From: JAIOQJ01 sp963718635
GTDB lineage: Bacteria > Planctomycetota > Planctomycetia > Gemmatales > Gemmataceae
Length of the DNA: 64,000 nt
Direction of reading: 5' to 3'
NCBI GenBank assembly: GCA_963718635.1
Contig: OY970367.1
Span: 1,612,001 to 1,676,000, forward strand
Below, one piece after another: positions 61,448 to 64,000 of the stretch; positions within the stretch are counted from its first letter, which is position 1; each line of letters starts with the position of its first letter. Both the position numbers and the translations under genes were made by a program. The notes under the pieces are model-generated. The model searched no databases. It had not been told where the DNA came from and was given only the letters and a program-made list of their open reading frames with translations.

Positions 61448-61969
61448 TTACGACGCCCGAATTTGATATTGTCGGTTCCGGCCGTGCAGTCGAAGAACGA
61501 TGGCGAAAAATCCAATAATCGCCATCGATCCGCCGAGGAGCCAAAGGCCGATTGCCACGCGGTCTCGCTCGCGCAACGCGCGCACTTGGTCCGGCAACAG
61601 TTCAAATTCCATCGTCATTTTGTACATGCGCTCCTGGCTGTCGAGGATCTGTTCTTCCTGAACGGAAACCACCTTTGCTTTCATGTCACGGCGGATACTC
61701 TCCACGTCGGGCACGTGATGGATCGGCGGTTCCTTCTTGGCCAGCCAGACGCGTAGCTTGTCTTGAAAATTACGCAACGCGCTCTCTCGAGCGGAATCGG
61801 CGCTGGAACGAAACTCGCCCTGCACGCGGAAATACTCCCTGCCATCAGCGGTTTCCGTCGGATCGCCATTTACTGATGGCATGTCGGCAAAGGTCGCTGA
61901 TGTGCCCATCAGGACAACAACAAGCGTCATGGCGCTGCCTGCACACCTATGCAACAATGATTTGTACAT
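61448..61969 (-). CDS. Exported single-pass membrane protein of unknown function
   Basis: 173 residues from ATG 61969 with GGAGG five bases upstream. A signal sequence (about 1-29) is followed by a soluble domain with EYFRVQGEFRSSADSARESA and a repeated helix pattern, then a membrane helix near the end (IGLWLLGGSMAIIGFFAIVL) and a basic tail. It follows the kinase gene by 12 bases on the same strand, so it probably belongs to the kinase-FHA operon. No family recognised. Confidence 0.72.
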   Translation of the reverse strand: MYKSLLHRCAGSAMTLVVVLMGTSATFADMPSVNGDPTETADGREYFRVQGEFRSSADSARESALRNFQDKLRVWLAKKEPPIHHVPDVESIRRDMKAKVVSVQEEQILDSQERMYKMTMEFELLPDQVRALRERDRVAIGLWLLGGSMAIIGFFAIVLRLHGRNRQYQIRAS

Positions 61970-61981
61970 CGCGACCTCCAA

Positions 61982-63520
61982 TCAACGGGTGTATTCGTAA
62001 AGCCGGCGTAAGAATCGTGGTTGATAGGGCGGCGGCGGCGTATGCGCGGTGACCATCTGCACCACGGCGGCGGCACTGGCGAGAACGAGCATGAAATAGC
62101 CCACCGGCATAAATCGAGGCTGAGTTTCTGCCGGGCCGCCCATCATCATCGCCAAGGCAAAGGCGAACACAATCATCCCCCAAAAGGCCGTGGCGATTAG
62201 CGGAAACAGGGAAAAGCGCTCACGGCGTTTGCGTTCGGCACTTAACCACCAACGGGGAATGAACAACGCCATCGCGAAACAAAACATGTAACCGTGCAAC
62301 ATGGTGTAGCTAGTCTGCGAGGCGCCGGCCAAACTGGTATGGACGCCGCGATCCAACGATTGGGGCACGGACCAGCCATCAAGCCAGAAAACGCCGATGC
62401 CAACCAAGGCGCCCAGCGTGCCGAGCGCCAGCCGACGCGACATGCTGCGTTTTTGCCCTTCCCAGCCTTTGGTGGTGATCAACACCGCCCACGAGATAGC
62501 GACGATGGTTAGGAACAGCGATCCGAGCGAGCCCCAATCGACAACGCCCGTCACCAATGCCCAGATGCCCGTCAGCGGCGCGGCGGCCAGCGGTGCACCG
62601 AGCAACGAAGTGCAGAGTTCAAGAGCTTTGCTGTTTTGATTTGAAAGAGGCATCGGCATAGGTTTTCGAGTCAATTCCGCGTTTTGGGATGGAATAGCGA
62701 GCGTTGGCGACTGAGGCATCGCCACAGGCAAAGGCTGGCCAACGCGTTCGACTGCCTCGATCATTTCACTCATGTTCGCATAGCGAGACTCTGCCTTCTT
62801 GTTCAACGCCTTTTGAAGTATCGCAATATAAGGCTTGGGAACCTTCCGCATGTCGGGTAAATCGGTTTGATGCTTCAAAGCTATCTCCGCCCAGCTTTCG
62901 CCTTTAAAGGGGATGTCGCCCGTGAGCATTTCATAGAGCATCACGCCACAGGCATAGATGTCTATCTGTTTGGAATAGGCGCCATTGGCCACTTCCGGCG
63001 CCATGTAATGAATGGTGCCGACGTTGCTCGAATGCGCCAGTTGATTGGCCTCGACCGATTTGCTCAGGCCGTAGTCGCCGAGCTTCACCGAGCCGTTTTC
63101 GAGAAAAAGATTGCTCGGCTTGATATCGCGATGGACGACGCCATGATCGTGCAAATAGGCCACTGCATCAGCGGCCTGGAGGAACCAATGGCGCGCCTGT
63201 TTTTCGGAAAGGCCGTTCGGGTGGCGGCTCAGAATCGCACTGAGCGGTTCACCTTCGACGTACTCCATCACCAGCCAGCGGTCGCCCTTGGCATCGACCT
63301 GTAAATCGTAAAGGTGAACGAGACCGGCATGCTTCAGATTCAAGCAGTTAGCGATGCCGCGAAGTTCGGTCCCTTGCTGGCCGTTGATCAGTTTGAGGGC
63401 CACTTCTTTGCCACCATCGCTGACGGCAAAGTAGACTTCGCCGAAGCCGCCCTTGCCCAGGCCGCGTTTGAGCGTGTAGCCGTTCAATGGTCTATCGCCC
63501 CATCGGTAGGTGAACTTCAT
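61982..63520 (-). CDS. Ser/Thr protein kinase with C-terminal membrane helices
   Basis: 512 residues from ATG 63520, which overlaps the FHA gene stop (ATGA). Kinase motifs: glycine loop GKGGFGEVY at about 22-30, catalytic Lys in ALKLIN, HRDIKPSNLFLENG, a DYG in place of DFG (KLGDYGLSKS), YMAPEV and DIYACGVMLYEMLTGDIPF. After a Pro-rich linker the C-terminal half carries five or six hydrophobic helices (for example GTLGALVGIGVFWL, FSLFPLIATAFWGMIVFAFA). PknB-type kinases of planctomycetes often have such membrane modules. It is coupled to an FHA protein, which would read phosphothreonine. Confidence 0.93.
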   Translation of the reverse strand: MKFTYRWGDRPLNGYTLKRGLGKGGFGEVYFAVSDGGKEVALKLINGQQGTELRGIANCLNLKHAGLVHLYDLQVDAKGDRWLVMEYVEGEPLSAILSRHPNGLSEKQARHWFLQAADAVAYLHDHGVVHRDIKPSNLFLENGSVKLGDYGLSKSVEANQLAHSSNVGTIHYMAPEVANGAYSKQIDIYACGVMLYEMLTGDIPFKGESWAEIALKHQTDLPDMRKVPKPYIAILQKALNKKAESRYANMSEMIEAVERVGQPLPVAMPQSPTLAIPSQNAELTRKPMPMPLSNQNSKALELCTSLLGAPLAAAPLTGIWALVTGVVDWGSLGSLFLTIVAISWAVLITTKGWEGQKRSMSRRLALGTLGALVGIGVFWLDGWSVPQSLDRGVHTSLAGASQTSYTMLHGYMFCFAMALFIPRWWLSAERKRRERFSLFPLIATAFWGMIVFAFALAMMMGGPAETQPRFMPVGYFMLVLASAAAVVQMVTAHTPPPPYQPRFLRRLYEYTR

Positions 63521-64000
63521 CTGTTGCTCCGTGAGGTCACCGGCTCCAACGCAAACGAGAATGACTCCGAACTTACACAAACAGGCGCTGACAGCAGCGC
63601 TCTGCCTGAACTCTTTTTTTCACCTACCGAAAACTCACTGTCCCAGCGTAGGCCCACCTGATCGTTTTGTCGAAAAAGATAGAGCGGCTTTTCGAGCTCA
63701 GGCATCGTCACATGCACTTTTTCGCCGGGGCCTAAGACGATCATGTCGTCCATCAGCAAGACACCATCTACTGCCATGGGGAGCCGTCGGCCCCCTTGAA
63801 CAAGCAGCTTGGCGGAGAGACATCCTGGCACCAGTTGCAGGAATATCATGCCACAAGCGCCAAGCATCAGGCGATCGCCCGTCCGCAACAGCGTTTTCGA
63901 GACGAGCGAACCATTCACTGTAACCTCTCGACTGCTCTCCAACAGATACGATTCTTCATCGCGCAACAGTGTTGCATGGATTCGGGCAATGTCCGCTGTC
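63517..64000 (-). CDS. FHA-domain protein, partial
   Basis: The frame runs on from the right edge and ends at 63517. Residues visible from the edge read ADIARIHATLLRDEESYLLE, then SSREVTVNGSLVSKTLLRTG and DRLMLG, the FHA pattern of R-x-H, a Y-L-E strand, V-N-G and G-D-x-L-x-L-G. FHA domains bind phosphothreonine. A beta-rich C-terminal part with several hydrophobic strands follows (FRQNDQVGLRWD). The stop overlaps the kinase start by 3-4 bases, so the two are translated in one operon; a substrate or scaffold role for the kinase is likely. The start is outside the window. Confidence 0.82.
   Translation of the reverse strand, partial: TADIARIHATLLRDEESYLLESSREVTVNGSLVSKTLLRTGDRLMLGACGMIFLQLVPGCLSAKLLVQGGRRLPMAVDGVLLMDDMIVLGPGEKVHVTMPELEKPLYLFRQNDQVGLRWDSEFSVGEKKSSGRALLSAPVCVSSESFSFALEPVTSRSNR

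Noticed and set aside
1..64000. tRNA genes or rRNA genes
   Set aside because: No cloverleaf with T-loop GTTCRANNC and matching stems was seen by eye near the ribosomal genes or elsewhere; a covariance-model search would be needed to exclude a single tRNA.

Overview
The window looks like a chromosome segment of a planctomycete, probably Gemmata/Pirellula-like. Indicators are two DUF1501 proteins, a Ser/Thr kinase next to an FHA protein, paired multihaem cytochromes, a formylmethanofuran dehydrogenase subunit B, many Tat or lipoprotein signals on otherwise uncharacterised secreted proteins, and an unusually dense population of palindromic intergenic repeats. Base composition is G+C rich, with poorer stretches at about 13.1-13.4, 23.3-25.7 and 35.5-35.9 kb. 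No tRNA, rRNA or CRISPR array was seen.

Layout. 0-7.6 kb: a HemN-like radical SAM protein cut by the left edge, a YbjQ-family protein, two lipoproteins, a BFD-like [2Fe-2S] protein, a Wza-like polysaccharide export lipoprotein and a phytoene-desaturase-like oxidoreductase. 7.7-19 kb: a 33-codon basic ORF, a HEAT-repeat lipoprotein, a VOC protein, a Tat-exported protein, a DUF3307 protein, a glycine-rich RRM protein, a betaine-type ABC transporter, a serine hydrolase and a dienelactone hydrolase. 19-27 kb is accessory: orphan type VI baseplate genes tssE-tssF, fragments of toxin-antitoxin modules, an unrecognised two-gene operon whose large protein carries a HEPN-type R-x4-H motif, a decayed small gene and an intact vapBC-like pair. 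27.8-32.4 kb: a thioredoxin/NHL, thioredoxin and DsbD-N gene trio and a DUF1501 protein. 32.5-40.2 kb: a hybrid histidine kinase with an ETR1-type ethylene-binding domain, a nucleotidyltransferase, an XRE pair, a polytopic membrane protein and an LptB-like ATPase with a HEAT-like tail. 40.4-43 kb: a DNA-repair pair (radical SAM protein plus a UdgX fusion). 43.3-45.6 kb: rpsB, tsf and rpsT. 45.7-64 kb: a TPR protein, an SDR, NagA, a HEAT protein, a TrmJ-like methyltransferase, a second DUF1501 protein, two pentahaem-type cytochromes, fhcB, a VWA protein, and an FHA-kinase-membrane protein operon running off the right edge.

Two window-wide patterns stand out. First, nine genes are broken by frame changes, and at eleven of these breaks the same edit, restoring one GC (or CG) dinucleotide at a GCGC/CGCG site, gives an uninterrupted family-like protein. 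This points to a systematic contraction of GCGCGC, most likely a sequencing or assembly artefact. Frame-broken genes are therefore annotated as single genes. Second, the intergenic regions hold at least ten families of dispersed palindromes. One family forms short arrays of units about 143 bp apart, each with an invariant GGAAATATTTCC core and arms that differ between copies yet remain complementary.

All assignments come from reading the sequence and from recalled family signatures. No database search was run.
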